A DNA stretch of 64,000 bases from contig JANTQA010000040.1 of NCBI GenBank assembly GCA_027625915.1, positions 1,798,001 through 1,862,000 of the forward strand, in the 5' to 3' direction. Source of the DNA: Anaeramoeba flamelloides. Lineage: Eukaryota; Metamonada; Anaeramoebidae. A program made the position numbers and the translations under genes. The notes beneath the pieces are model-generated. The model saw only the letters and a program-made list of their open reading frames with translations, did not search any database and was not told the origin of the DNA. How positions within the stretch are numbered: the stretch's first letter is position 1; the number at the start of each line of letters is the position of its first letter. Below are positions 44,904-57,200 of the stretch, piece after piece.

Positions 44904-45439
44904 TTATAAAATTTGTTGTAATTTTTTTTCATAATTATCTAATTCTTCGATTGATGGTATTGAATAATCCGACTCTATTTGGATATCTAATTGGTACTCT
45001 TCAATCATTTTATGAATTCTTTTTTCAATTTGTTCAAATTGTTGATCTAAATCTTGTAGATCTGTTAAGGAAAAAAATGGTTTATAATTTTCAACCTCTG
45101 GACTTTTTTTTTGAGTCTTTTCAATTGCCATACCGTTATCGTTTCCTTCTATTACTGATTCTCCGTTAATAAGGAAATTTAAAAATTCTTTAATCTCTTT
45201 GTTTGTAGAAAGCTTCATTTTTTGATTATTTGATAAGGATATTGTTTCACCTAATGAAACGTGATAGGTCGCTTCTTCTTGTATTTGTTGTTTTTTGTCT
45301 GTTATTTTTTTAATTGCTTGTAAATGTGGCTGCTTGCTATTCATTAATTGTATTTGCTGAAAATTCCTTTTTCTTGTATTCGAGTTTGGGATTTGGTTTA
45401 TTGCTGTTGTTTTTGTAGGCGTTTTTTTTTTTTGTGGCG

Positions 45440-45480
<41 letters not shown>

Positions 45481-45833
45481 CCTGTACTTGTACTTGCTGT
45501 TGTTGTTAATTTTCTAGTGAACGGTGCTGGCTTTAATCTTGAAGATCCTTTTTTATAGGTATTTGTTCTCATTTTTTTGTTATCACCATGAGAAAGAAAA
45601 ATTGTTTTTTTCTTTGGTTTTGTAAGAGAACCTTTTTTTTTTTTTTTCAATTGTTGTTGTTTCAAGATTTGTTTTTGTTTTTTCTTTTCAAGGATTTGTT
45701 CAAATGACATCACCTGGAAATTATTTGATTTTTGGGCTTTTTGTTGACTATTTTTTTTAGATCGTTTTTTTTTAATCTCAATTTGTTTTTGATTTTTGTC
45801 TTGTTGTTTAAGATGAGAAAACATATTTGTCAT
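44904..45833 (-). CDS. Basic low-complexity protein with polythreonine tract
   Basis: A single exon of 309 codons starting at ATG (MTNMFSHLKQQDKN). The first 130 residues are strongly basic (KKKRSKKNSQQK, QQLKKKKKGSLTKPKKKT), with the short conserved-looking peptide NFQVMSFEQILEKKKQ at about residues 38-53. A run of 14 Thr (about 118-131) is written as a GTT/AAC microsatellite at about 45,440-45,480. The C-terminal third is acidic and helical (SLTDLQDLDQQFEQIEKRI, SIPSIEELDNYEKKLQQIL), probably a coiled coil. No transmembrane segment or catalytic motif is seen. The basic, nuclear-localisation-like head suggests a nuclear or nucleic-acid-associated protein; that is inference. The family is not recognised. 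Threonine-run length is probably polymorphic. Confidence 0.7.
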
Positions 45834-46039
45834 TATTTGTAAGAGTGTTCCCGAGTTTTTAAAATAATTGAAGTGGTGAAGCAGTAATTAAAAAGGATAG
45901 CAAGTGAAAAGAATCGATAGAAAGAAAAAAGGAAAATAAAAGGAAACTTGAAGAAAAAATGAAATTGAACACAATAAGTAATTATAAGAATTTTTAAAAA
46001 GGTGTGTTTAGTGTGTTAAAACAAACCACAGCATTTTCT

Positions 46040-46265
46040 GCTAATCGCAAAATCGAAAGATCAAAATTTTCATTCAGCTTTTCAAAAAAAATCATAGACC
46101 AGTTTTAAAAGACAACATTAAAGTTACCAATTCAAAAAAGGAAATTAATTGGGTTAAAGCTTGTTTGTAGATTTTAAAAAATTTGAAATTTCACCAGACG
46201 CTTTGAAAATCTTTTATTGGAAGGCTGAATGAAAATTTTGTTCCCTTTGATTTGCAACAAATAGT
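46040..46265. repeat. Foldback repeat with CAAAATTTTCATTCAGC arms
   Basis: The left part (about 46,045-46,080, AAAATTTTCATTCAGC) and right part (about 46,222-46,260, GCTGAATGAAAATTTTG then TTCCC) are inverted matches of roughly 40 bp. No second copy was seen. It lies upstream of the polythreonine gene. Confidence 0.5.
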
Positions 46266-46412
46266 CTTGCAATAGAGTTTTAAAAGATATGTAAATTGAA
46301 AAGGGATTGTGGTGTATTAGTACTTGGATTTGATACATAAATGGTACAAATGTTTCCTTTTCTTTTCCATAGTTTTCTTTACTTTATTGAGTTATCAAAG
46401 AAGTAGGTTATA

Positions 46413-46862
46413 CAGTCTTTCCAAGTCTACCATAAAATTTTAAATAAAACATAATTGAGTTTTCTATTCTTATTTTCCATTTACAAAAAATTCGTAAATA
46501 AGAGTTATTATTCAAAAAAAAATTTCAATAAATGAGATATTATTCAATTTTTTAGAAATATCAAAAAAAAAAATTTTGAAGACTCATGAACCACTTAAAA
46601 ATATTGTTCCAAAAATGGTAAATTTTTAAAGATCAGTTAATATTAATATTTTTTTGAGCTATTTTGGAACAATAATTTTTAAGTTTCATGGGATCTTGAG
46701 TATTTTTTTTTTTGATATTTCAAAAATTTGAATAATATCTCAGTTATTGAAAATTTTTTTTGAATAATAACTCTTATTTACGAATTTTTTGTAAATGGAA
46801 AATAAGAATAGAAAACTCAATTATGTTTTATTTAAAATTTTATAGTAGCCCTGGAACGGCTG
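46413..46862. mobile_element. Foldback MITE, copy 2
   Basis: 450 bp from CAGTCTTTCCAAGTCTACC to GTAGCCCTGGAACGGCTG. TA precedes it; the expected TA after it reads CA, so one flank has decayed. It is intact in length and matches 3024-3469 throughout. Confidence 0.75.
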
Positions 46863-47467
46863 CAGTTTTAGAACTCTATTTTGCTAAAGGAAATTGAAAA
46901 TGAAGTGGAAATTTCTTTTTATTTATAATTCAAATATCTGTAATAATTTTTAATTTATACCTCCAAAAAACTTCTATCTAACAACCGATTTTTTTTTTTT
47001 TACTTTAGATCTCCTGAATCAAGAATAGGAAAATGTGAAACGCTTATCTTCAAATTATTAAAATTTAGTTTTATTGTTGTAAGTATTCAAATTAATTCAA
47101 AAAAAAAAAAAAAGATAATTGTGGCTAGTAAATAATTGATAATTTTGGAAAAAAAATATAACACATTTTTTAATTTGAAAACCTAATTTAAAACAAAAAA
47201 TTAAATCAATAACATTAAAGAATAATTTATTACAGTCTTTCCAAGTCTACCATAAAATTTTAAATAAAACAGATTTGAGTTTTCTATTCTAATTTTCCTT
47301 TTTTAAAAATTCGGAAATAAGAGTTATTATTCAAAAAAAAATTTTAATGAGATATTATTCAATTTTTTAGAAGCATCGAAACAAAAATTTTGAAGATTCA
47401 TGAAGAACTTTAAAATATTGTTCAAAAAAGGTAAATTTTTAAAGATCAGTCAATATTGATATTTTTT

Positions 47468-48832
47468 AACGATATATAAGAGAAAATATAAATTAATTCA
47501 AAAATTAAATTTTTGAGGATTCGAATAACTAATTAAAGTTCTGCCATTTAGAGAAAAAGAAGTTGAAAATATTAACTGGAAATCAAAAACATTTAAAAGA
47601 TTTGGAATTAGAATTAGACAACTATCGAATTAATCAATTAAAAAATAATCAAAGTTGGAAAGTACGAAAATATCAAAAAATCATTACTATTCAAGGAAAT
47701 ATTAATAAACAACAATAATATTTAAATTGGAAAGGCTCTACCTCAATCTTAAAACTTAGAAAATTCACAAATTATCTTAATAGATACTCTTATGTTATGA
47801 ATAAAGATAAATCAAAATTTTATAAATTATGCAAAAAAATAAATAATTTAGATGTCATTGAAGGTTTGGATCATTTTCTCTGGAACTGCCCAGCCTATGA
47901 AAATAATCATAAAATCTGGATATCTGAATTAAAAAAAATAAATATATCTCATATATTAAAAAACAATAATATTTTTAATATTATTAACAGAATGGATTCA
48001 ATAACTTTATTAGACCTAGTGGAAAATAAAAGTATATTGAAATCTTTAAAAAAATTTCTAAATCACAATTTAGGAATTCGGGCAAACAAGAGGAACTAAA
48101 AACTCCTTGTTTAAATAATCATAATAAACTATTTTTCAGTCAAAGGGGTCAAGTTGTAATGGTATAATACACGTGTTTAAAGAGTTTGCATAGATATTAG
48201 AAGAAAAATTTTATTTTGTAAATTTTCAAAATTGAAATCATTTTTTCACATTTTTGTTTTTTTTTTTCGATTTTTTTATTAAAAACATCATTCAGTTGCA
48301 AAATTTTTTTTTTAATGCAAGATCAATAGTCACTTGGTAAAAATGTGTTATTTTAATGTCATTGAAACCATGTAAAGGATTGTTGATAAATCATATTGAT
48401 TTCTATTGGAATTCAATTTGATCTTTGATCTTGATATTTGTTTAATAAATGTGAAAAATTTTCACTTCATTTTCATTTGCTTTTTCAAATAGAGACCACA
48501 AATACCAACAAACTTTGTTTGAGGGCTTAATTTCTAAAAAGAAAAGTATGGAAAATGAAGTGAAAAATGTTTGATATTTATTATTCAAATACCAGTAGAA
48601 GTTCAAAACAAACATCGTTGTTTTTCTCAATAGGGCCCTAAGAATTTGAGTTTTTCAATTTTTAAGAAAAGCCATTGATTTATTAATATTCTTTCAGACA
48701 TGTATCAACATTTCTTTGAGGTGTATTATTCTGTTTATTTCTTATTTGTTCTTCAAAGTTCAATTATATAAAATAATTGATATTTGAAAAAAACGTTGGG
48801 CCCCTTTGACTGAAACAGAGTTTATAAAAAAA
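47468..48832 (+). mobile_element. 5'-truncated LINE with 16-bp target duplication
   Basis: The duplicated host sequence AATATTGATATTTTTT lies on both sides (47,452-47,467 and 48,833-48,848), and a run of A precedes the right copy, as in target-primed reverse transcription. The end of the LINE protein is readable: SILKLRKFTNYLNR, then EGLDHFLWNCPAYEN, the Cys/His motif typical of LINE ORF2 C-termini, then LGIRANKRN and a stop at 48,097-48,099. The frame is closed by a stop upstream, at 47,716-47,718, so the copy is defective. A family A MITE sits in its 3' tail. Confidence 0.75.
48125..48824. mobile_element. MITE family A copy 3, nested in the LINE tail
   Basis: The ends TAAACTATTTTTCAGTCAAA and GTTTCAGTC-type complement (CCCCTTTGACTGAAACAGAG, TTTA) are inverted. 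TA follows the right end; the left TA has decayed. An inner palindrome lies at about 48,461-48,572 (CACTTCATTTTCATTTGC against GGAAAATGAAGTG). It is oriented opposite to 6188-6860. Confidence 0.7.
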
Positions 48833-49114
48833 AATATTGATATTTTTTTTTCAGCTGTTTTGGACTGATAATTTTTAAGTTTCATCGGATCTTGAATAAT
48901 TTTTTTTCGATTTTTCTAAAATTTGAATAATAGCTCATTTATTATTATTTTTTTTTTGAATAATAGCTCTTATTTACGAATTTTTTGTAAATGGATAATA
49001 AGAATAGCAAAAGCAATTATGTTTTATTTAAAATTTTATGGTAGCCTTGTAACGGCTGTATATTATTTTCTATTAAACCAACTAAAAATAATTTAAATCG
49101 ATTCATGAACGAAA

Positions 49115-49760
49115 TATATTTAAGGTTATTTTTTGTTCTTAAGGGGGTAAGTAATTTTTTCATTTTTTGAGTGCCACCATTTATGTGAAACTGAATTTTT
49201 CAAATCATTTCTTTAACCAAACACATTGATATTTTAATAAATACTTGAGTGTCAGATTTCCTAATATAAGATATTTTCATACTAATAAAAAAAACGCAAT
49301 ATCAAATAAATGAAAAAATTGATCAAAAAAAAAAATAAATAAAAATCATTTATTACTTGATTTTATCTATAACATTTTACACAACTACTTATTTTTTAAT
49401 TGGTTTTATTTTTAATTCTTTATGAAAAATAATTTTGTTTGGAAAATTTTTGATAAACAAATTACTGTTTATTTCTAAAGAATTTCCAAAATGAATTTAA
49501 AAATCCTATTTTGATTTATGTCATCTAATTCTAGTTTGAGTTCAGAAAATCATATATTTTTTTAATTCTTCTTGCGAGTAAGGGTTTATTGGACAAATTC
49601 GTTTGATTTTATAATTATTTATTTTCCATTAAAATGAGAACTCAAAAAAATTCTGAATCTGATTGAAATGTATTATTGAATTTTTCAATTATTTTGATTT
49701 GAATATTTTGTAGCTGTTTTTTGATTCCAAAGAATTCAATACCTTTATTTTAATTTTTGA
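49115..49760. repeat. Family F copy 4
   Basis: Same orientation as the copies at 25.5 and 26.6 kb; shared words include ACATTTTACACAACTACTTA and AATTTCCAAAATGAATTTAA. It is non-coding. Confidence 0.55.
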
Positions 49761-51258
49761 AATAGTATTCTTTGATTTTGGCTTTGTCTGATAAAAATAT
49801 TTTAAAAAAGAATTTTGAAAGCAAATTTGTCACAAAAGGTTTTTTAAAATAGCATAAATAGTAATGGGGCAAGAAATTCAAGGAAAAAAAATAGTTTGTG
49901 TTCATACAAACTAAGAAGATAAAGAAAATCAATCTTCGAAAATAGGCTTTTATCGATTTTTTTTTTTTTATTCTTGATTTAAACAAATTTATTTGGAATA
50001 GTTGATCTTTCTTGTTTGGTCTTTTAAAAGAAAATATTTTTTTCAAATGAACACATTTTGGAGTATATTTTTTTGGTTTTCTGTTTGATTAATTTCAATC
50101 ATTCGTATAAACACATTTCTAGATCCAAAACAAAATTTATTAAAACCAAAAATTGAATCAAAAAAAAATGTTCAAAAAATTGAAAAATGAAAGATTCAAC
50201 TCTGAATTACTTTGATTCTTTTCACCAATAGACTAGAAAATGGTGTTTTGGTTCCAAAGTATCAATATCTGGTGGTACTCTAAAAATATTTTTCAGTAAT
50301 GTTAACACAATTAAAATTTTTCAAAATGGTAAAATGTACTTACTTCCTTCAAAATTTTTAACATTTTGAATAATTATAAGCTTTGAAAAAAAAGTAACAA
50401 AATAATAGAATTATAAATACTCTTATTGTGTTTAGTTCTCCTTTTTGATTCCGTTTTTAAGAATTCTACACTGAAATTTTTGGAGATTACTGTTGTCAAA
50501 ATAAATATATGAAGAAAAGATTAAAACATATTTCAAAATAAAAAATCCTTTTCTATTTTAGAGAACAATTATAATTAGTCAATCAAAGAAACCTACAATA
50601 AACATTAAATCAAAATAATATTGATTTCTTCGAGTTATATTATTAAAAAAGAAAATTGAAAAATAAAGGATCAAATTGCAAAATTAATCCCAATAAAAAC
50701 AAAGAAAAACAGAAAATTATTATCATCAAAAATTCAATAAATTTAAAAAAAATTGAGAAAATTACGATAAATTTTAAACAAATTTTATTCATAATTTCTA
50801 ATTTCACTGAAAATTTCAATGATATTACCTTCAAAATTGGTTTGAAATTAAATGTACTATTGGATAATAATTATATTGCATTTTAACAATAAGAAAAAAA
50901 AGAATGGATTTATCTTTTTGAAAACATTGATTATCTGTTTTGTGTGCATTTTTTTTTTATTACTGTAGTTTAGAAAAGACTTCTAATGTAAAAAAATTTA
51001 GTTGACTTATTATTAATTTAGTAAAAATTCTTTTATGAAATTTGTTTGCAAAAAAAAAAACCAAAAGATGAAGAAAAATTCGCCTATCGAATATAAACTC
51101 TTTTGAGAATAAATATATTTTCAAAAAATACAAGAGAAATAAAACTGTTAGCTCGCAATTTAGTCACAACTATGAATGCACTTGTCCATAAACAAAAATT
51201 AATCGAGAAATTTTAACATTTTTTTTATTAATTAGAAGTAAAAAAGTTTTTCGAAACA
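49761..51258. other. Spacer upstream of the RasGEF gene
   Basis: No supported gene is seen. An A-rich open stretch near 50,656-50,886 lacks an ATG start and has the composition of the background. The T tract and TTAATTAG just before 51,237 look like a splice acceptor, so a 5' untranslated exon may lie upstream. Confidence 0.35.
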
Positions 51259-54200
51259 ATGACCGAAGGAAACGAAGTAACATTAAAAAAAATTGATAAT
51301 AAAAACGGAGACAAAACAGAAAATCTTGATAAAGGACAGAACAACCATACAACCAGACAAACTCCTCTCAGAAAAGAAAAAAGGCCAAGGCCTTTACCAA
51401 AGTTAAGGAGAACAAGACATTCTATGAGTCACCCAACACCGCAAAGGCCTTTGCCATTACTCCCAAAAACTAAACCGATTCCGTTTCCAAAAATCAGATC
51501 AAAGAGTTCAACTTGTTTGGATCTTTTAAGCAAACCAAATTTCGAAACCCCCATAACAATCCAAATTTCCAAGCTAAACAACGGAAACCGAAATCATACC
51601 ACAAATGAAAAAGGAAAAGGAAAAGGAAAAGGAAATGGAAACGTAAATGGAAATTGCAATGAAACTGAGAAAGAACAAACAACCAAAACAATTTCTGAAA
51701 AAAGCAACAATTTAACTAGTGACAATCCAAATGAAGAAAAAACTAATGACAATCTAAAAGAGACCAAAAAAACGAAAGAAGACACAATACCAAGGATCCC
51801 TTCAAATTTGTGGCTTGCAAAACTCATGAAGGATCACCCAGAACTTCTTGAAACAAGAGAAAGAATCTTGCCACTGACAAAACAAAACTCTTTTGGGATG
51901 TTATATAATAAAGAAAAAACAGAAAACAAAGAAAGAATAGGTGGTAGGAACCTTTTACAAATGATCTTTCAATTTTTGTCAAATGAGGGTCTAACAGAAT
52001 CGATGAAACTTTTACAAAAAGAATCAAATTCATTATGTATGGAATTTCTGTTTTCTTTTTCATTTCTTTTTCTTATTGTTTTTGTATTTGGATTCTTTTT
52101 AGGCTTTTGTTTACTTCAAATTGTTCAACACAAACAGAATGGTTGCGATAATTGCCACTTTTTTGATACTTTTTAAACTCCAAATTCTTGAAAATAAGCC
52201 TTTTTCGCAAAAAAACAAAATTCAATTTCTTTTTCCCAAATTAATAAATCTCCTACTCCTGAAGGACTATCCGAATTTTAGAGACAGACCGGATTACCTC
52301 TATAACTAGAAACATATTTATTAACTTAAGGGAGTGGCTACACCATAAGACGTGATAAAAATTTGAGAGAGATGAGAGAAGAGTACTGTTAAACTGTAAT
52401 AAATGGTTAAAAATTTTTACTTGATTTTCCTTTTTGCAATTATTATGCTCAAGCTTTGAATAAAGCATTTTAAAAAGTCAAGTGTTAAGAAACTCCGTAA
52501 AATTGGTTGTTCTTCAAAATATTCTTTCTCTTGATTGTTTGATAAGAAACTGTTCAAAGATTTATCAAAATGGAAATTGAACTAAAAATTTTTTGAAATT
52601 TATGAGAATTTATCAGTATTTTATTTTAGTGGCGTATGATCGTAGATTCTCTAGAATTTTTTTTTTAGTAATGCTAAACAATAAAAAAAAAGAGATAAAA
52701 ATTGATAAAATTGGTTCAACTTTTATTTTTTTTAAGATAAAGAGCTTTTTTTGGGGGAAGAAAGATAATTTTAGATTCTTAGAATAAAACTTATAGGTAT
52801 TTTGTGGTTTAAAATTTGATAGAATATTACCATATTCACTTCTCCAATTTCACCAAATCCAAGTGTTTAAAACCGTAACCAGGTATGTTTTGGGATAATT
52901 ATTATTTTTTGGAATCCTTCTAGCTATTTAAGTTCCATTCATGTATTTCCTTTTGTGATTCTCTCAATTGTAATTTTGTCATACTTTTTAAACAAAATCC
53001 ATTTATCCCAAATTTCACTAATAAAAAAAATCTTTCTTATTGCTTTTTGTTGTCATGATTCAAACATTCAAAAATGATGAAAAATAGCAAATAAAAAAAT
53101 TAAATGCCACAATAGAATTTTGAGATAAGGATAAAAGATAAGTCACTCGTCATTCAAAACACCATTTTAAGCAATTCAGCTCAACATTCTATTGTGGCAA
53201 TTTCTTTGAGCCTTTTGAAAAAAAAAATTAAAAAATCTAATGAATGAAGTACTTTCAATAATAAAAATCAATTAGTTACATCCAAAGTAAAAAATGTTAT
53301 TTTCTGATCCTCTTCAAAATTGCAAAAAAGTGAAAAATTTTCCTTTACCATAGCTACTCCCTTAAAATAATGTTGAGTCAAGACATCTTGTTAAAATTTG
53401 GGCTTATTTTTGAGGAATTATGCCTTGTGATCATCATCCCGACAGCCAAATTCAAAATTAAACTTTGAAAATGTTCGAAAAATCAAAATTTCATGGTGAA
53501 GTTTCCACTCCAGTTTCTTTTCAATGATTATAGTTTTTTTAGAAGGGTATTAATATACTTGAAAATAAAGAGGAAATTCTTTCGTATAACTCAAGTTTGA
53601 AAAAATAAAATTGAAAAAGAAAAAGTTAGACAAAATTATTACTTTCATTAACATTTCATCATTAATAATAAAGTTTATTTACAATATACAGTCAGTTCCA
53701 CTTTTAAGGCACAAACTTTGAACGAACTTTAAGGCTCAAAAAAATTTCAAATTAGGGTACAAAAATTCAGATTTGAACAAAATCATTTGTAAAAAAGAAA
53801 ATTCCAATTTTGTACCTGAATTCGAGTTTTTTTTTGTTCCTTAAATTTGGTTGAAACTTTGTCCCCTAAAAGTGGAACCGACTGTAATCAAAATTCCAGA
53901 ACTTCAAATTCTTGAGGCTATTGTATTTATTTTTGTTAATAGTAGAGTTGTTTCAATAACCCTTGTTGTGTTTTTGTTTCTATTTTTCAAAATTTTTTTG
54001 TATTGTTTTTGTAAATAACCATTGTTTTTGTTAATAATTTTTGTTTTTTTTTTTATTGCTTCTCATTTTTTTTAAAATGTGGTTTTAAAATTTTAATTTA
54101 TTATTCCTGAAAAATACAGTTTAGTAAAACTGTACTTTCCAAATCAATAAGTATTTACAATAGATCATTTTATCAAATCATTTTGCCACAACCTTCCAAC

Positions 54201-57200
54201 TTCAATCACCCAATTTAAGAATTAACTCAATCAAATATAAACAAACTTGTTACCAAAATCCAAAACCTACAAATCTTTCAGTTTGATCTGAAAAAAAAAA
54301 CCAAACAAAAAAGAGACTAAGGCTTTCTGAAAAACTGTTTTGTATCTGTCCAAATGAGCAAAAATGATTTCTGTATTTTAAAATTTTAAATTTTTTTAAA
54401 AAAGAAATGAAAAAAAAAAAATTTCACTTTATTTTCAATTTTTCCTTTAACAAATAGCCTTCAAATCATCTCTTGTAATAAGCAAATTTTATTTATTTAT
54501 TTGGTTCTTTTTTGTGATATATATTGGGTGGAGATAATAATCATAAATGAAACAATATTTCGAATTTAAAAAAAAAATTAATCAGCTGAAATTTGATACT
54601 ATTTAAAAATATTCCACACGAGCCTTGGGTAAAATCCATTTAAAAATGAATTCCATTTCAAAAAGTTTAATAATGAGTGAATTAGATCTCTAAAATTATC
54701 ATTTTTTATTGTCTATATGAAGATCTTTGTATTTTTTATTCAATTAGAAAAAAAAATATTTGGAGGGGGAATTTTGAAAAAAAATTTCATCTATTTATAC
54801 TTGATGAATGAACAGTATTATTGTAAATATAAGCTTCTTTTTGAAAAATAAACACACTCTTGAAAACTTTTCATTTTGACAGCAATTAAAAAACTAAAAC
54901 GAGATTAAAAAATTTTCTAAACAACACTTTAAAAACAAAAAATTTCAAAAACAATACTAAAAGTCAGAAAAAAACTAGTTAAAAGTCAACACAGTTTATT
55001 GGACAAACTGTACCACCCTTTTTAAAAAGTCTCTAGTTGAGAAAATAAGGCGTTTTTTCCGGGTAAAAAATTCCAAATCGATAACAAATGAATTTTAGTT
55101 TAATTTGGCATTGGTATATTTTTTTTAATATGTAATAACTAATAGTTTTGAAAATGTTGTGCTTATCTAATAAAACTGAAATAAAGAAAAAAAATTATAT
55201 ATGATAAATATTGTTTGTATTAAGTTTTTTTTTTTAATTTTTGAAATAAACCGAAAATTTCTTTAATTTTCTGTTTATTACAAAAATTAAAAAAAACAGC
55301 TCCTAGATTTTTCAGAGCTCAAAAGAATTGAGTAAAATCATCTCTTTTACTGTTCTTCTGAACTCTGAAAAAACCTACTAAAAGTGACCGTCAAGTGCGG
55401 TCAAGTGCCCTAAAGTGCCTAGATTTTTTTTAATTTAATAAAAAAAGGAGGCTTTTGAAAAACGCGAATGAAAGCGAAGCGAAAATCTGCGAAAAGGAAA
55501 ATTATTTTTAAAAAGGGTTTATAAGAAGAAATTGGTAAAAAATCAAAAAAAAAAAAAAAACAATTTTATCTTTAACTAAGGACTCCCAAAATTACATCCA
55601 CAATACTTTTGGTTAATTTAATAATTTGATATTTGATCATAAATGTTCACTTGGGGATCGTTATTTAATTGTTGTAATTTCGATTTTTTTTTTGATCTTA
55701 TTTGGCCCCAAACCTTTGGTCATTTTTTCGCGTTTGCTTTTTTGTTTTTATTTTCAAGTTACTCATACTTTATTGTTTCAGTGTCAGAGTATTAGCAAGT
55801 AATCATTAGATCTTTTTCTTTTTTAACTCTTCTTCCCAATATAAAGAAGATTCAGCCAGTGAAAAAATGGAAAAAAAGCGATTTTAATTTGGTCTTTTTT
55901 TTTTTTTTTTATTTTGAAGGGTGGAAATTAATTTCCTCTTACAACTGTGAGATTTCCAGAATTCAAAAGAATGGAGTAAAATCATAGATTGTTCTCTATT
56001 CTTACAAAAAAAACTCGCTGTTAGCTTTTCCAGATTTGAATAAATTCATAAAATCTTAGATTTTATTCAATTATTTTGAATTCTGGAAAAGCTAAGTTTG
56101 AGTTACTTGATTTTTTCTGATTATTTCAAAAATTGATAGCCTTTCGTTAGGTTTTTTTGAGTTTTCTATTTATTTGTAAAGTGTTCTCGGTTTTTTTGAG
56201 GTTTTCTATTTTATTTCGAAAATCTATTGATTTTCGTTAGATTTTTTTACTTTTCGAAATAAACAGAAAATTTTAATAAATTTTCGGTTTATTTCAAAAA
56301 GCAAAAAAAACCTAGAACACTTCATAAATAAATAGAAAACCTCAAAAAAACCTAACGAAAATAAATTGATATTCTAATTAAAAAAAAAAACTAAATGCGT
56401 TTTAAGGAATCAAAAAAATATTAAAAAACCAAAGATTTTACTCAATTCTTTTATATTTCTGGAAAATCTAACAGCTGTATAAAAGAAATTCATTTCCTTT
56501 CTTCAAAATAATAATAAAAAAAAAAAAAAAAAAAATTATTATTCTTACTTATTAGCCTTTCATTTTTTCTTTTTATTTTTCTCATTATTTTTCAAATAAT
56601 TATAAAAAAATAAAAACAAAAAAAAAAAAAAAAAAAAAAAAAAAGATTATCGGCATTACTCTGACAATGACGTTTTAACAACATTGCTGTCTCTTGGTGT
56701 TTTTAATGTAGATAAAATTTGGAGACTAAATTATAAAAAATTATGGGAACACTTAGGAGATCAAGAAATGAATGAAGTAATCATATCCGATAGAAAAGCA
56801 CCACTATTGCAAGTTTTTAAAATTTATTTTTATCAAAATTTATAATTTTATAAGTTGAAACTTTTTTTTTATAAGGGTTTTTTCTATCCAATTTCTTTTG
56901 AGAGTACACTAAAAAACAAAAGAATTCGTTTGTTTTTTACAAAGTCTGAATTTCACTTTACGAAACAATTTTTGTTTTACAAGTATTTGAATTTTAAACG
57001 GGAAAAAATCTTATTCTCTTCAAATTTAGCATTTATCACTTTATAAAAGGGTTTTATTCAATTCAAATGTTATCAACAAGAGTATATTTTTTACTTGGAA
57101 ATTGTAATATTAATCTGTATGTGAGATCAACTTTGATTTACATTTTAGAATATTTAATATATATTAAAAATATCTCTAGGAAAAGTTTATGGTTCAAATT

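Larger units (their letters stand above)
47233..49058. mobile_element. Foldback MITE, copy 3, split by a LINE insertion
   Basis: The left half 47,233-47,467 and right half 48,833-49,058 match copies 1 and 2. TA flanks both outer ends (47,231-47,232 and 49,059-49,060). The element is interrupted at its loop by 47,468-48,832. Confidence 0.78.
52037..56645 (+). other. Second giant intron, filled with repeats
   Basis: From GTATGGAATTTC to an AG that ends a run of about 27 A, 4.6 kb. It contains a family D MITE, two hairpins or MITEs, a family E repeat and two blocks of the 24.9-kb hairpin-array type. The acceptor has poly(A), not poly(T), in front of it, unlike every other intron here. Confidence 0.55.

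Noticed and set aside
50643-50886. Overlapping frames on both strands near 50.7 kb
   Set aside because: Neither has an ATG start or a recognisable motif; composition equals that of the spacer.
52593-52787. A 64-codon + strand frame
   Set aside because: Its first part is the end of a family D MITE; no splice signals or domain.
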